A DNA stretch of 64,000 nt, from assembly GCA_005768755.1 (NCBI GenBank), contig VAFL01000008.1:124001-188000 (forward strand), written 5' to 3'. The DNA comes from Paracoccus denitrificans (GTDB lineage Bacteria; Pseudomonadota; Alphaproteobacteria; Rhodobacterales; Rhodobacteraceae). This document shows, one piece after another, positions 40,600 through 50,305 of the stretch (the stretch's first letter is position 1; each line of letters starts with the position of its first letter). The notes beneath the pieces were generated by a model. That model had not been told where the DNA came from, made no database searches, and saw only the letters and a list, made by a program, of their open reading frames with translations. Position numbers and translations under genes: made by a program.

Positions 40600-42723
40600 T
40601 CACAACCGGCGGCGACCTTCGACAAGCCAGCCTGTCAGCATCGCGCCGGCGACGAGAACCAGCCACGCCCAGCCCGGCAGGATCGGATTTCGTGCAAGAC
40701 CCGTGACCGTTTCCGCGTCGCGGGCCACCAGGCCGATCCAGCGTCCGGCAATCCCCTGACCTTCAGCGGGCCGACCCGCCTCGACCCGGCGCAGCGCCGG
40801 CATGCCTTCCGACAATCGCTGGACCGAACCGCCCGTGGCTTCGATCAGCCCGGCCAGTTCAGAGGGATTGGCGACGGTGCGGTCAAACTCGCGCGGTGCT
40901 GCGGGACCGATCACGATCGAGCGAGTCAGATCGCCCTGCCGCACTGCGTAAAGGCCGGGCGCTCCTGCGGCGAAGGTGCCGGTGAAATGACCCGGCCGCT
41001 GTTCTTCCAGCGTCACCTCGGCGCGCGTGCCTTCGGGACCGGTGACTGTGGCGGGGTCACTGACGTCGTCAAGGCTGCGCCGGGTAATTTCCAACGACTG
41101 GTCGGGCGTGACGCGCAGATCCAGCGCCTCCTCCTCAAGCTGCGGCTCTTTCATCGACCAATGGGCGACGCGGCGCATCAGATCAAGTTGCGGGCCGCCC
41201 CCTTCAAAACCGCGCCCCCACAGCCAAAGCTGGTCCGACGCAATCAGCGCAACGCGCCCTTCGCCCTGCCTGCGCAGCATCAGAAGCGGGCGATTGCCTT
41301 CGCCTATCATTGCGATGGTGCTGTCGGGTGTCGGGAATGTCTCGATCATGCGCAGCCAGCGGCCCCAGTTCTCGCCCGGTGCGGTGCTGCCGTCCACGGG
41401 TGGCGCGCCGGGCAGGTCCTCGGTCACGGGATGGCGGCGACCGTCATCGGTCAGGCGCGGCGTGAACGGCTGTTCGATCAGTCGACCTGACGGACGCGCC
41501 GGCAGGATCTCACCCAAGGCCGAGCGCGCGATGCTTTCGACGCCCGCGAATTCTGGTCCGGCAGAAACCAGAACCGCGCCACCTTCTTCCACATAGCGGC
41601 GAATATTCTCGTAATATTGCGGCAAAAGGATACCGCGCATCCTGTAACGGTCAAAGATGATCAGGTCGAAGTTTCTGATCCTCTCCATGAACAGTTCCTC
41701 GGTCGGGAAGCGGATCAGTGCCAGTTCGTTCACGGGCACACCGTCGAATTTCTCGGGCGGGCGCAGAATGGTAAAATGGATCAGGTCAACATTCGCATCT
41801 GATTTCAGAAGGTTGCGCCACGTTCTTTCGCCGGGATTTGGCTCTCCTGATACCAGCAGCACACGCAGGCGGTCGCGAACTGCGTTCACATTCAACGCCA
41901 TGCGGTTGTTCACGGTGGTCAATTCGCCGGGCTGATCGTCCAGTGACAGCACGAGCACGTTCGGACCTGCTGTCTCGAACGTGACCGGCAGTTCGACCTG
42001 CGTGCCGGGCACGACCGCCAGACTGTTGATTTCCTGTCCGTCAAGGCTGACGCGAAGCTGGGTCGGACCCGCGGCGGCATCGGGAATCGCCCCTTCGTCC
42101 GCGATGTGAAGCCGGATCGTCACCGGCTCACCGATCAGGGCGAAGCGTGGGGCCTCGTCGATGACGATTCGCCGGTCCCAATCTTCGGGAGTTCCGGTTT
42201 GCAACAGATGGACGGGTGCGGGCGCCGTGACGGGCACGGCAGCACCATCATGCGCCAATCCGTCGCTGACCACCACAACCCCCGACAGGCGGCCCGCCGG
42301 TTCCTCGGCGATGGCGCGTGACAGCGCGGCGCCGATCAGCGTGCCGTCCTCGTTGTCGCCGACGGTGATACGGCGGATTTCGGTGCCGGGCATGGCGCCA
42401 AGCTGTTCCTCAAGCTGTTCCAGTGCTGCATCCGCCTGTTCGCGGCGACCGGGAAGCGACTGGCTGGAACTGCGGTCATCTACCAGCAGAACAATGTCTG
42501 ACAAAGGCCGAGAGGTGCCCAACTCCAGTCCGGGACCGGCAAGTGCTGCGGCGATCAGGCCAAGCGCAATTCCGCGCCACCACGCACCGCGCAGTCCCCG
42601 CCACCATCCGACGACAACGCTCAGCACCGCCAGGGCAGCCACGCTGACCGCGATCCAGACTGCGGCCTGCCAACCGATAATGGGGGCAAGGATCGGATCG
42701 AAAACCAGACCGCCCCAATTCAT
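40600..42723 (-). CDS. large membrane protein with VWA-like and glutamine-amidotransferase-like domains
   Basis: A 707-residue protein with two N-terminal helices (residues about 10-65), a von Willebrand A-like segment (DIVLLVDDRSSSQSLP, with DRSSS in place of the usual DxSxS; GVVVVSDGLAHDG), Ig-like middle sequence, and a class-I-glutamine-amidotransferase-like fold (NFDLIIFDRYRMRG, EEGGAVLVSAGPEFAG, HPVTEDLPG). A single C-terminal helix precedes GRRRL. It overlaps the DUF4159 gene by 4 bases and belongs to the MoxR-associated cell-envelope cluster. The exact role is unknown; related clusters (Bat/CoxE-like) affect envelope integrity or stress tolerance. Confidence 0.85.
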   Translation of the reverse strand: MNWGGLVFDPILAPIIGWQAAVWIAVSVAALAVLSVVVGWWRGLRGAWWRGIALGLIAAALAGPGLELGTSRPLSDIVLLVDDRSSSQSLPGRREQADAALEQLEEQLGAMPGTEIRRITVGDNEDGTLIGAALSRAIAEEPAGRLSGVVVVSDGLAHDGAAVPVTAPAPVHLLQTGTPEDWDRRIVIDEAPRFALIGEPVTIRLHIADEGAIPDAAAGPTQLRVSLDGQEINSLAVVPGTQVELPVTFETAGPNVLVLSLDDQPGELTTVNNRMALNVNAVRDRLRVLLVSGEPNPGERTWRNLLKSDANVDLIHFTILRPPEKFDGVPVNELALIRFPTEELFMERIRNFDLIIFDRYRMRGILLPQYYENIRRYVEEGGAVLVSAGPEFAGVESIARSALGEILPARPSGRLIEQPFTPRLTDDGRRHPVTEDLPGAPPVDGSTAPGENWGRWLRMIETFPTPDSTIAMIGEGNRPLLMLRRQGEGRVALIASDQLWLWGRGFEGGGPQLDLMRRVAHWSMKEPQLEEEALDLRVTPDQSLEITRRSLDDVSDPATVTGPEGTRAEVTLEEQRPGHFTGTFAAGAPGLYAVRQGDLTRSIVIGPAAPREFDRTVANPSELAGLIEATGGSVQRLSEGMPALRRVEAGRPAEGQGIAGRWIGLVARDAETVTGLARNPILPGWAWLVLVAGAMLTGWLVEGRRRL

Positions 42724-45431
42724 GGCAGATCCTCGCTGCGCAGCCGTTCCAGCAATTCCGGAACATGGATCTGGTCGGATTTGTAGTTCCCGGTCAGCAC
42801 ATACATGATCAGATTGACCCCGAAACGATAGGCCATTTCACGCTGCCGCTCACCTTCGCCGCCGACACCCACTGCAAATTGCGCAAGGCCGCGATCGTCA
42901 ACGGCCCATGCCTCGGCCCAGCTGTTGCCCCCCATGACCACGGGCGAGACACCGTCATTTACCGTGCCCGCAGACGCGCCGACCGCCTCGACCCAGACCT
43001 CGCCTTGCGCGAAACGTCCGGGCATGTCCTGAAGCAGATAGAAGCTGCGCGTCAGCACGTGATCGTCTGGCACCGGCTGCAGCGGCGGCATATCCAGCGG
43101 GCCGGCCAGGCGGCGCAAATCGCCAGAGCCATCGGGCCCGGTTCCTGCAATATCGGCATCGCGCGTATCGAAAAGGATCATTCCGCCGCCGCGCAGGAAG
43201 CGGTTGAGCTGCAAATAGGCTTGGGCTGTGGGCATCGGCTGATCAGGGCCGATGGGCCAGTAAAGAAATGTCATCAGCGACAGGTCCGCGCTTTCCAGAT
43301 CCACAGCGACCGGTGCAGTCGGCTCTACCGTTGTACGTGCGGTCAGGATCTCTGACAGCCCGACCAGTCCCGCGCGCGAGATTTCATCCAGCGTTTCATC
43401 ACCCGTCAGCACATAGCCCATGGCAAATTCCGATGCCGCGCGGACCAGTTCGGGGTCAAGTTCCTGCGCCTGGGGCGCATCAGTCGGTATCAGTGTCATC
43501 GCACCAATCAGCATCGCCGCGAGGGTGCCACGGCGCAGCACGATGCTGCCCGCCAGGTCAAGGATCAGCGCCAGCGCGGCCGCCATCAGCAGCCAGCCGA
43601 TCAGCGGCTGCCCCTGCGGGCGCGCCGTTTCAACCGCAGCCCCCGGCCATGTGGCGGCCGTGATCGGTCCGCCTGCATTCACTGCCGCAATCCGTTCGCC
43701 CGATGCATAAATCCCAGCTGGAATGCCGGGTGCCGCCCCGCCCGCCAGCACTTCGCCTTCGACAGGCACGGGTGCACGCGCAGGCGTCAGCCGGCCAAAA
43801 CCGTCCAGAAGCTCTGTCGCGGTCCAGATCCCCTCGCGGTCATCAACCGGATCGGTTTCGGCAGCGCTGCGACCGGCACTTGCCGCCAGCCGCGACAACA
43901 TCTCGACGAACAGTCCCGAAATCGGCAGCGAGGACCAGTCCGCATTGGCCGTCGAATGAAACAGGACAACCTGCCCGTTCCCGGAAGGCGCGCGCGTGAC
44001 AAGCGGCGTTCCATCCTCGAGCGTGGCAATCGTCCGCTCTGCCAGTTCCGGCGCGGGTTCTGCCATCAGCTGGGCGCGGATTGTCACATCCTCGGGCACA
44101 ACCAGCCCCGCAAAGGGCCCGTCGGCTGGAAAAGGCGCAATCGGACGCGGTTCCCCCCAACTTAATACACCGCCCATGTCACGCCCGCCGGGGCGCAGGC
44201 GAACGGGCAGCAGCGCCTCGTTGGGAAGGTCAGGCGCGGATGCCATGCGGGGGCCTGCAAAACGGATTAGCAGACCGCCCCCATTCACCCACTGGGCCAG
44301 ATCGCCGTCAGGATCCAGCCCGACCTGATCCATCAGGATGATGACATCAGGCCGCGCGGACAGCGCGTCCGTCAGCCCGGCCTCGATCAGCCGGGCGGAA
44401 GACGCAAGCGCATTGCGCAGGAAATGAGCAGGCGACAGCAGGGCCTGACCTTCCGAGGTCGCCCGCCCATCCCCGATCAGCGCGACGACCGGCCGGCGCA
44501 GGCGATCATCGCCCAGCACCACGGCGGCCGCCGATTCGATGCCATCCACCTGAAAGCGCGTGACCCTGCCCAGCAGTTCCGGCGGCAAATCGACCGGCAC
44601 CGGGCGCGTGGTGACGCCGTCCCTTATGCGCGGCGCTTCGGCATTCAGTCGTGCCAGTTCGCGGGGTATGCCCTGCGGGTCCGGGCCAAGCGCCCGTATC
44701 TCCGGGGCGGCGTCACCGATTGTCGCCAGTTCCAGCAAAGGACGTGCGCCGCTTTCGACCATATGCAGACTGACCGGCGGCGTTTCTGGCGGGACGACCT
44801 GCACCGGGCCGCGCGCGCTCAGCGCTGACAGCCAGTCTGCCCGTCCCGGATGATCCAGGCCGTCACTCAGCCACAATGTGCGCAAGTTGCCTTCAGGCGT
44901 ATCAGCCAGAATCGCTTCGGGATCATCGGGATAGGCGCCGGGCCATGGCTGCGGCAGTGCTGCGCGCAGCAGCGCCGGCACGCTGCCATCAGCGCCGAAG
45001 ACAAGCGCACCCTCGGCTGGTCCGTCGGCCAGCAGCACAGCCACCGGCTTGCCCGTCCCGAGGGCGCTTTCAGCCGCGCGCGTTGCCCGGCTGCGCGCCG
45101 TATTCCAATCTGGTGCTGCAGTCGCGCCTGCATCCATCACGATCAGCAGCGCATCGCCCTCGGCAGTAGGTGGCGCGGGGCGCCAGACGGGTTGGGCGAA
45201 GGCAAGAATTGCCGCAGCCACTGCCGCAAGGCGCAGCAACAACAACCACCATGGCGTGCGACGCGCAACCGGGTCCGGATCTTCCAGCCCCTCCATCAGC
45301 ACTGTGCCGGGAAAAAGGATACGCCTGGGCACGGGCGGCAGTGCACGCAGAAGCCACCACAGCACCGGCAGCGCGGCAAGCGCCAGCAACAGCATCGGAG
45401 CGCCGAAGCCTATCGGACCAAAGACCATCAT
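42720..45431 (-). CDS. BatA-like / DUF4159 domain membrane protein
   Basis: A 903-residue protein. The N-terminal BatA-type region contains two helices and PPVPRRILFPGTVLMEGL, then a VWA-like domain (DALLIVMDAGATAA), a mid-protein helix around residue 640, and a C-terminal DUF4159 domain (LMTFLYWPIG, LNRFLRGGGMILFDTRDAD, VMGGNSWAEAWA). It overlaps the DUF58 gene (ATGA) and the 707-residue gene (ATGA). These are typical partners of a MoxR ATPase. Function unknown. Confidence 0.88.
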   Translation of the reverse strand: MMVFGPIGFGAPMLLLALAALPVLWWLLRALPPVPRRILFPGTVLMEGLEDPDPVARRTPWWLLLLRLAAVAAAILAFAQPVWRPAPPTAEGDALLIVMDAGATAAPDWNTARSRATRAAESALGTGKPVAVLLADGPAEGALVFGADGSVPALLRAALPQPWPGAYPDDPEAILADTPEGNLRTLWLSDGLDHPGRADWLSALSARGPVQVVPPETPPVSLHMVESGARPLLELATIGDAAPEIRALGPDPQGIPRELARLNAEAPRIRDGVTTRPVPVDLPPELLGRVTRFQVDGIESAAAVVLGDDRLRRPVVALIGDGRATSEGQALLSPAHFLRNALASSARLIEAGLTDALSARPDVIILMDQVGLDPDGDLAQWVNGGGLLIRFAGPRMASAPDLPNEALLPVRLRPGGRDMGGVLSWGEPRPIAPFPADGPFAGLVVPEDVTIRAQLMAEPAPELAERTIATLEDGTPLVTRAPSGNGQVVLFHSTANADWSSLPISGLFVEMLSRLAASAGRSAAETDPVDDREGIWTATELLDGFGRLTPARAPVPVEGEVLAGGAAPGIPAGIYASGERIAAVNAGGPITAATWPGAAVETARPQGQPLIGWLLMAAALALILDLAGSIVLRRGTLAAMLIGAMTLIPTDAPQAQELDPELVRAASEFAMGYVLTGDETLDEISRAGLVGLSEILTARTTVEPTAPVAVDLESADLSLMTFLYWPIGPDQPMPTAQAYLQLNRFLRGGGMILFDTRDADIAGTGPDGSGDLRRLAGPLDMPPLQPVPDDHVLTRSFYLLQDMPGRFAQGEVWVEAVGASAGTVNDGVSPVVMGGNSWAEAWAVDDRGLAQFAVGVGGEGERQREMAYRFGVNLIMYVLTGNYKSDQIHVPELLERLRSEDLP

Positions 45432-46312
45432 CGCGCCGCGAGCACCCCGTGCAGCCAGATCAACGCCTCTGACAAGGGCTGGTCCAGATCATGCGTGCCG
45501 AAGACCATCCCTGAGCGTGCAGCAATTTCCGAAAGCGCTTCGCGCCGCATCGCCAGCCGCGCCAGATAGGCGCGCCGCAATCCGTCTGCATCACGCGTTT
45601 CATGACGGTTGCCGCCGACGGTTTCGAAGCGGACCGCACCAGAAAAGGGAAACCCTTCCTCGTCCGGGTGCATAACCTGCAGCAGGACACCGGTCGTGCC
45701 AATGTCTGCCGCTCGTTGCAAGAAGGCATCAAGCCGCGTGTCCGACCGAAGAAAATCGTCGATCAGCACGACGATCTGACCAGGGCGCGCCGCAGAAGGA
45801 TCCGGATAATCGGAATCGGCTGAAAGCAGTCCCGCGGTTCCGAATGCAAAGCTGATCTTTTCGGCCTGCCGCGCGCCTGCGCCCGCGGCCTCGCCCAGAA
45901 GGGCGACACGTTCGCCCCCGCGAATCATCGAAAGCGCCAGCGACAACGCGACAAGGCGCGCGCGTTCGAACTTGCTTTCGCCCTTTCCGGTCTGCCCGCG
46001 ATACCCCATGCCCGCGCCGCGACCGACCCAGATCGCAGCGGTGCGCGCGGTCTGGCGTTCGCGGTCGCGCACGAATTGCGAATCGCCGCGGGCCGAGCGG
46101 CGCCAGTCGATTGTCGCTGCGGTATCGCCGCCATGAGCTGGGCGATATTGCCAGAAATCCTCGCCCGTGCCGGGGCGACGCAACCCGTGCCCGCCTGGTG
46201 CGACGACCGCCGAGATCGGCCCGCGTGCCAACACCAGCGGCGGAAGCGCGGCCGATGCCGTCTCTGCCCGCGCCCGAAGCATGGCCGTGTCATTGACCTT
46301 TGCTGCGCTCAC
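45428..46312 (-). CDS. DUF58 domain-containing protein
   Basis: A 294-residue soluble DUF58 protein with a degenerate VWA fold. The family signature RRPGTGEDFWQYRPAHGGDTAATIDWRRSARGD includes the conserved Y-x-x-G-D-x-x-x-x-I-D-W-R segment near residues 55-75, and IVVLIDDFLRSD resembles a metal-site loop. It is coupled by 4-base overlaps to moxR upstream and to the DUF4159 gene downstream. DUF58 proteins usually act with MoxR as an AAA/VWA chaperone-like system. Confidence 0.92.
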   Translation of the reverse strand: MSAAKVNDTAMLRARAETASAALPPLVLARGPISAVVAPGGHGLRRPGTGEDFWQYRPAHGGDTAATIDWRRSARGDSQFVRDRERQTARTAAIWVGRGAGMGYRGQTGKGESKFERARLVALSLALSMIRGGERVALLGEAAGAGARQAEKISFAFGTAGLLSADSDYPDPSAARPGQIVVLIDDFLRSDTRLDAFLQRAADIGTTGVLLQVMHPDEEGFPFSGAVRFETVGGNRHETRDADGLRRAYLARLAMRREALSEIAARSGMVFGTHDLDQPLSEALIWLHGVLAAR

Positions 46313-47307
46313 GCGGCCTGCCGGAACTTGGCGTCACGGACACGTGAAATCACGCCTTCGGTGGTCTCGCCGCGCGCCCTTGCACCAAAGCTCAGCGCCA
46401 TGCGGTGCCTGAGAACCGGCGCAGCCATGGCGTCGACATCGTCCAGCGTTGGCGCAAAGCGGCCATTCAGCACTGCGCGCGCGCGCGTCACCAGCATCAG
46501 CGCCTGGGCCGCACGTGGCCCCGGCCCCCAACTGAGGGTATCGGCGACCCAATCCTCTCCCTCGGGGCCCGGACGCAAGGCGCGGACCAGATCGAGAATG
46601 GCGTTCACAACCGTTTCGCCCACTGGCATCCGGCGGATCAGCGCCTGCGCGGCGATCAGCCCGTCGGCATCCAGAACAGCATGCGGTGTGTCAGCCTCGA
46701 TTCCGGTCGTCGCCAGAAGAATGGCGCGTTCGGTTTCGCGATCCGGATAATCCACATCGACCTGCAGCAGGAAACGGTCAAGCTGCGCTTCGGGCAGCGG
46801 ATATGTTCCTTCCTGCTCGATCGGGTTCTGCGTGGCCAGAACATGGAACGGCCGGCCAAGCGCGCGATGCGCGCCGCCAATCGTGACCTGGCCTTCCTGC
46901 ATGGCCTGCAAAAGCGCCGATTGTGTGCGCGGGCTGGCGCGGTTGATCTCGTCGGCCATCAGCAGTTGTGTGAAGACCGGGCCTTCGACAAACCTGAACT
47001 CGCGTCGCCCGTCCGGCGCCATGTCCAGCACTTCCGAACCAAGGATATCAGCCGGCATCAGATCAGGCGTGAACTGGATGCGCGCGTCCTGAAGCCCCAG
47101 AACCGTGGCCAGCGTATCGACAAGCATCGTCTTGCCCAAGCCCGGCTGCCCGACCAGAAGCGCATGCCCCCCGGCCAGGATCGTGGCCAGCACCTGCTCG
47201 ACCACCTCGTGTTGGCCCACGAAGCGCCGTTCGATACTGGAACGCGCCTGCACCAAACGACCGCCGAGGTCCGCGACCTCGTCAACCAGTTTGTCATCCT
47301 CGGTCAT
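46309..47307 (-). CDS. MoxR-family AAA+ ATPase
   Basis: A 332-residue AAA ATPase of the MoxR type: Walker A HALLVGQPGLGKTMLVDTLA, Walker B LLMADEINRASPRTQSALLQAM, sensor 1 HVLATQNPIEQEGTYPLPEAQLDRF and a C-terminal lid. Such ATPases work as chaperones with VWA/DUF58 partners, which follow directly. It is the first gene of a roughly 10-kb minus-strand run reaching lpxB. The ATG at 47307 gives the family N-terminus. The gap to the divergent DUF1285 gene is only 57 bases. Confidence 0.94.
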   Translation of the reverse strand: MTEDDKLVDEVADLGGRLVQARSSIERRFVGQHEVVEQVLATILAGGHALLVGQPGLGKTMLVDTLATVLGLQDARIQFTPDLMPADILGSEVLDMAPDGRREFRFVEGPVFTQLLMADEINRASPRTQSALLQAMQEGQVTIGGAHRALGRPFHVLATQNPIEQEGTYPLPEAQLDRFLLQVDVDYPDRETERAILLATTGIEADTPHAVLDADGLIAAQALIRRMPVGETVVNAILDLVRALRPGPEGEDWVADTLSWGPGPRAAQALMLVTRARAVLNGRFAPTLDDVDAMAAPVLRHRMALSFGARARGETTEGVISRVRDAKFRQAA

Positions 47308-47364
47308 GACAACTCTCTCATTCTGCTCTATGACATATGAAACCATGTATTGTTTCTGGGTGAA

Positions 47365-47928
47365 ATGGGTAATCCGTCTGACAGTTCAGACAAGCGTGCG
47401 GCGGCAGAAAACCGCACCAGCGACATGGCCGCTGTCGCAAAGCGTGAGGGATTGCGCGGGCCGGCACCCGTTCATCTGTGGAATCCGCCCTATTGCGGCG
47501 AAATGGATATGGAAATCCGCGCCGATGGCACATGGATCCACGAAGGCTCGCCCATCGGCAGGCCGGCCATGGTACGCATGTTCGCCAACATCCTCAAATT
47601 CGAAGACGGCAGACACTTCCTTGTGACTCCGGTCGAAAAAATCGGAATCAGGGTCGAGGACGCCCCCTTCATCGCGGTAGATGTCGAGATCGACGCGGAC
47701 GATATCCGATTCACCACGAATATAGGCGACGTGGTGCGACTTGACGGCGATCATCCGCTGACCATTTCGGGCACGTCGGCAAATCCCCGCCCCTATGTCG
47801 AGGTGAGGGGCGGCCTTCTTGCCCGTATCGACCGTAAAAGTTTCTATCGGCTGGCCGAAGCCGCCGCCCCGGGTAAATGTGGTTCGCTTGGGGTTACATC
47901 GGCAGGAGTGTTTTTTCCACTGGAGTAG
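47365..47928 (+). CDS. DUF1285 domain-containing protein
   Basis: A 187-residue DUF1285 protein with the family core PYCGEMDMEIRADGTWIHEGSPIGR and RHFLVTPVEKIGIRVEDAPF. The function is unknown. Divergent association with moxR/DUF58/DUF4159 is common in the Rhodobacterales. I use the ATG at 47365; a TTG at 47350 in frame is possible because no strong ribosome site is seen for either. Confidence 0.87.
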   Translation: MGNPSDSSDKRAAAENRTSDMAAVAKREGLRGPAPVHLWNPPYCGEMDMEIRADGTWIHEGSPIGRPAMVRMFANILKFEDGRHFLVTPVEKIGIRVEDAPFIAVDVEIDADDIRFTTNIGDVVRLDGDHPLTISGTSANPRPYVEVRGGLLARIDRKSFYRLAEAAAPGKCGSLGVTSAGVFFPLE

Positions 47929-47936
47929 TAAATGTC

Positions 47937-48704
47937 ATGGCACGTTTTGCCGCAAACCTGACCCTTCTGTTCAATGAACTTCCCATGCTTGAACGTTTCG
48001 ACGCCGCCAGTCGCGCAGGCTTTCGTGGTGCCGAAATCCTGTTCCCCTATGATGTGGCCGCGTCCGATCTGCGCCGGGCCGCGCGTGGCGCCGGGCTTGA
48101 TGTCGTGCTGATCAATTGCCCGCCGCCGAACTGGGCAGGCGGTCCGCGTGGATTTGCCGCTGTCCCTGAATCGCAGGACCGGTTCCGGCGCGACTTTGAA
48201 CGCAGCCTGCGCGTCGCCGAAGCGCTTTCAGCGCGCCATATCCACGTCATGGCCGGAAAGGCCTCAGGCCCCGAGTCTTACTCCTGTTTCGTGGAAAACC
48301 TTGGCTGGGCAGCACGGCGTGCCCCGCATTTCAGCCTGACGATAGAGCCGAAGAACACGATCGATCTTCCCGGCTATTTCCTTGATTCCTATGATCTTGC
48401 GCTGCAGGTGATCGATGCGGTCGGGGCGCCCAACCTTGGCTTGCAGTTCGATGCCTATCAGGCACATATGATCACGGGCGACGTGCTGGCCACATTCAAT
48501 GCCTGCCGCCACCGCGTTCATCACATTCAGATCGCCGGCGCACCGGGCCGCCACGAACCGCGCGAGGGCGACATCAACTGTCACGACTTCCTGCGAGCAG
48601 TGGACGAGTCCGGCTATTCTGGCTGGGTGTCGGCCGAATATCACCCGCTCACCACCACGGCCGCAGGCTTGCGCTGGCTGTCGCCGCAACTTCAACACGG
48701 TTGA
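47937..48704 (+). CDS. hydroxypyruvate isomerase family TIM-barrel protein
   Basis: A 255-residue xylose-isomerase-like TIM barrel of the Hyi/OtnI type. Motifs include RFAANLTLLFNELPMLERF, FRGAEILFPYD, the metal-ligand region LTIEPKNTIDLPGYFLDS, LQFDAYQAHMITGD and the late EYHPLTTT. It interconverts hydroxypyruvate and tartronate semialdehyde or a related 2-oxo-sugar acid. It starts 8 bases after the DUF1285 stop. No glyoxylate carboligase gene is next to it. Confidence 0.88.
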   Translation: MARFAANLTLLFNELPMLERFDAASRAGFRGAEILFPYDVAASDLRRAARGAGLDVVLINCPPPNWAGGPRGFAAVPESQDRFRRDFERSLRVAEALSARHIHVMAGKASGPESYSCFVENLGWAARRAPHFSLTIEPKNTIDLPGYFLDSYDLALQVIDAVGAPNLGLQFDAYQAHMITGDVLATFNACRHRVHHIQIAGAPGRHEPREGDINCHDFLRAVDESGYSGWVSAEYHPLTTTAAGLRWLSPQLQHG

Positions 48705-48762
48705 GGGTGCAGATCACCGCGCCTGATCCCCGCGCCTGGCGGGCGCGGTCACAACTTGCGCG

Positions 48763-50016
48763 TCACACTTTTCGTAGGGCGATAACCGCGTTCAGGCCCC
48801 CGAAGGCAAAGGCATTCGACAGCACGGCGTCGACCTTCGCCGTGCGCGCCTCGTTCGGGACGACATCAAGCGCACATTCCGGGTCGGGCTCTTCATAGCC
48901 GATCGTAGGTGCGATGATCCCGTCACGCAGCGCCATGATACAGGCCAGCAGTTCCACCGCGCCAGTGCCACCGATGATATGGCCATGCATGGACTTCGTT
49001 GACGAAATCATCAGCCGATCCGCATGATGACCGAAGGCATGGGCGACGGCTGCGCATTCCGTCTTGTCATTCGCAGCCGTGCCGGTGCCATGGGCGTTGA
49101 TATAGCCGATATCTTCAGGGTTCAGCCTGGCATCATGCATGGCCCCCGTAATCGCGCGCTCGGCCCCTTGGGCCGAAGGCATCACGATGTCCTGCGCGTC
49201 AGACGACATCGCAAAACCCACTACTTCGGCAAGAATATCGGCCCCACGCTGGCGGGCGTGTTCATATTCCTCGAACACGAAAACCCCTGCGCCTTCGCCC
49301 TGCACCATCCCGTTGCGATTGCCGCTGAACGGACGGCACGCGTCCTTCGACATGACGCGAAGCCCTTCCCATGCCTTCACGCCGCCGAAGCACAGCATGG
49401 CTTCCGCCCCGCCAGTCAACATGACCGTCGCCCCGCCAGAGCGGACCATCTGGAAAGCTTGACCCATCGCATGATTGGAACTCGCGCAGGCCGTGGCGAC
49501 CGTGAAGGATGGGCCACGCAAGCCATATTCCATGCTGACATGGCTGGCGGCCGCGTTGTTCATCAACTTCGGCACCACGAAGGGGTGAACGCGGTTTTTC
49601 CCTTCTTCGTAGACCGTGCGGTAGTTTTCGTCCCAGGTGTTCATGCCACCTGCCGCCGTCCCCAACACAACGCCAGCCGAAAAGCCAAGATCGCCCTGAA
49701 AATCAAGACCCGACTGTGTCACCGCCTCTTTCGCGGCCAGCAGCGTGAACTGAGTGAATTTGTCATACAGCAGGATCTGCTGGCGGTTGAACCAGGTTTC
49801 CGGTTGCCAATCATGGACCTGCGCGCCGATCTGGATCGTCAGACGGTCGACATCGCGAAAATCCAGCTGAGTGATGCCGCAATGGCCTTCGCGAAACGCC
49901 TCAAGCGTGGAAGCCACATCCAGCCCAAGCGCATTCACCGTGCCCATGCCAGTGATCACGACCCGGCGCGGTGTGGCGGTCTGTCGCGCCGGTTGCTTTG
50001 TCTTTTCTGCGCTCAT
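48763..50016 (-). CDS. beta-ketoacyl-ACP synthase (KAS II-like), partner of a dedicated ACP
   Basis: A 417-residue condensing enzyme with the C-H-H triad visible in TVATACASSNHAMG, INAHGTGTAANDKTE and TKSMHGHIIGGTGAVE. It differs in style from housekeeping FabF. Its ATG overlaps the stop of the ACP gene (ATGA), and lpxD precedes the ACP, so it probably elongates or builds a special acyl chain carried on that ACP and destined for lipid A. This role is inference from the operon. Confidence 0.9.
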   Translation of the reverse strand: MSAEKTKQPARQTATPRRVVITGMGTVNALGLDVASTLEAFREGHCGITQLDFRDVDRLTIQIGAQVHDWQPETWFNRQQILLYDKFTQFTLLAAKEAVTQSGLDFQGDLGFSAGVVLGTAAGGMNTWDENYRTVYEEGKNRVHPFVVPKLMNNAAASHVSMEYGLRGPSFTVATACASSNHAMGQAFQMVRSGGATVMLTGGAEAMLCFGGVKAWEGLRVMSKDACRPFSGNRNGMVQGEGAGVFVFEEYEHARQRGADILAEVVGFAMSSDAQDIVMPSAQGAERAITGAMHDARLNPEDIGYINAHGTGTAANDKTECAAVAHAFGHHADRLMISSTKSMHGHIIGGTGAVELLACIMALRDGIIAPTIGYEEPDPECALDVVPNEARTAKVDAVLSNAFAFGGLNAVIALRKV

Positions 50017-50273
50017 CCCTTCGCGGCCACCAGCTTTTCCACGGCAGCGATGATGCTGCCCATGCTGGAAATGTCGAATTCGGATTTCTCGGGTTCGTTG
50101 GCGTTGAACGGGATGGAGATATCGAATTCCTCTTCCAGCGCGAAGATGGATTCGACCAGGCCAAGACTATCGATCCCCAGATCGGCTGGGGTCGCATCGT
50201 CCGTCACCTGACCAACGTCAAGCATCGCCTGTTCAGCGATGATTTCACGAATTCGTTGCTGCGTGTCGCTCAT
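50013..50273 (-). CDS. specialised acyl carrier protein
   Basis: An 86-residue acyl carrier protein with the phosphopantetheine serine in DLGIDSLGLVESIFALEEEF (about S36) and IPFN at the recognition helix. The sequence is distinct from housekeeping AcpP and is of the AcpXL/NodF general kind. It lies between lpxD (32 bases upstream) and its own ketosynthase, so it likely delivers a dedicated acyl chain. Confidence 0.9.
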   Translation of the reverse strand: MSDTQQRIREIIAEQAMLDVGQVTDDATPADLGIDSLGLVESIFALEEEFDISIPFNANEPEKSEFDISSMGSIIAAVEKLVAAKG

Positions 50274-50305
50274 CTGGTCCTCCGATTGGCGATCGTTCCT
50301 CGGTT

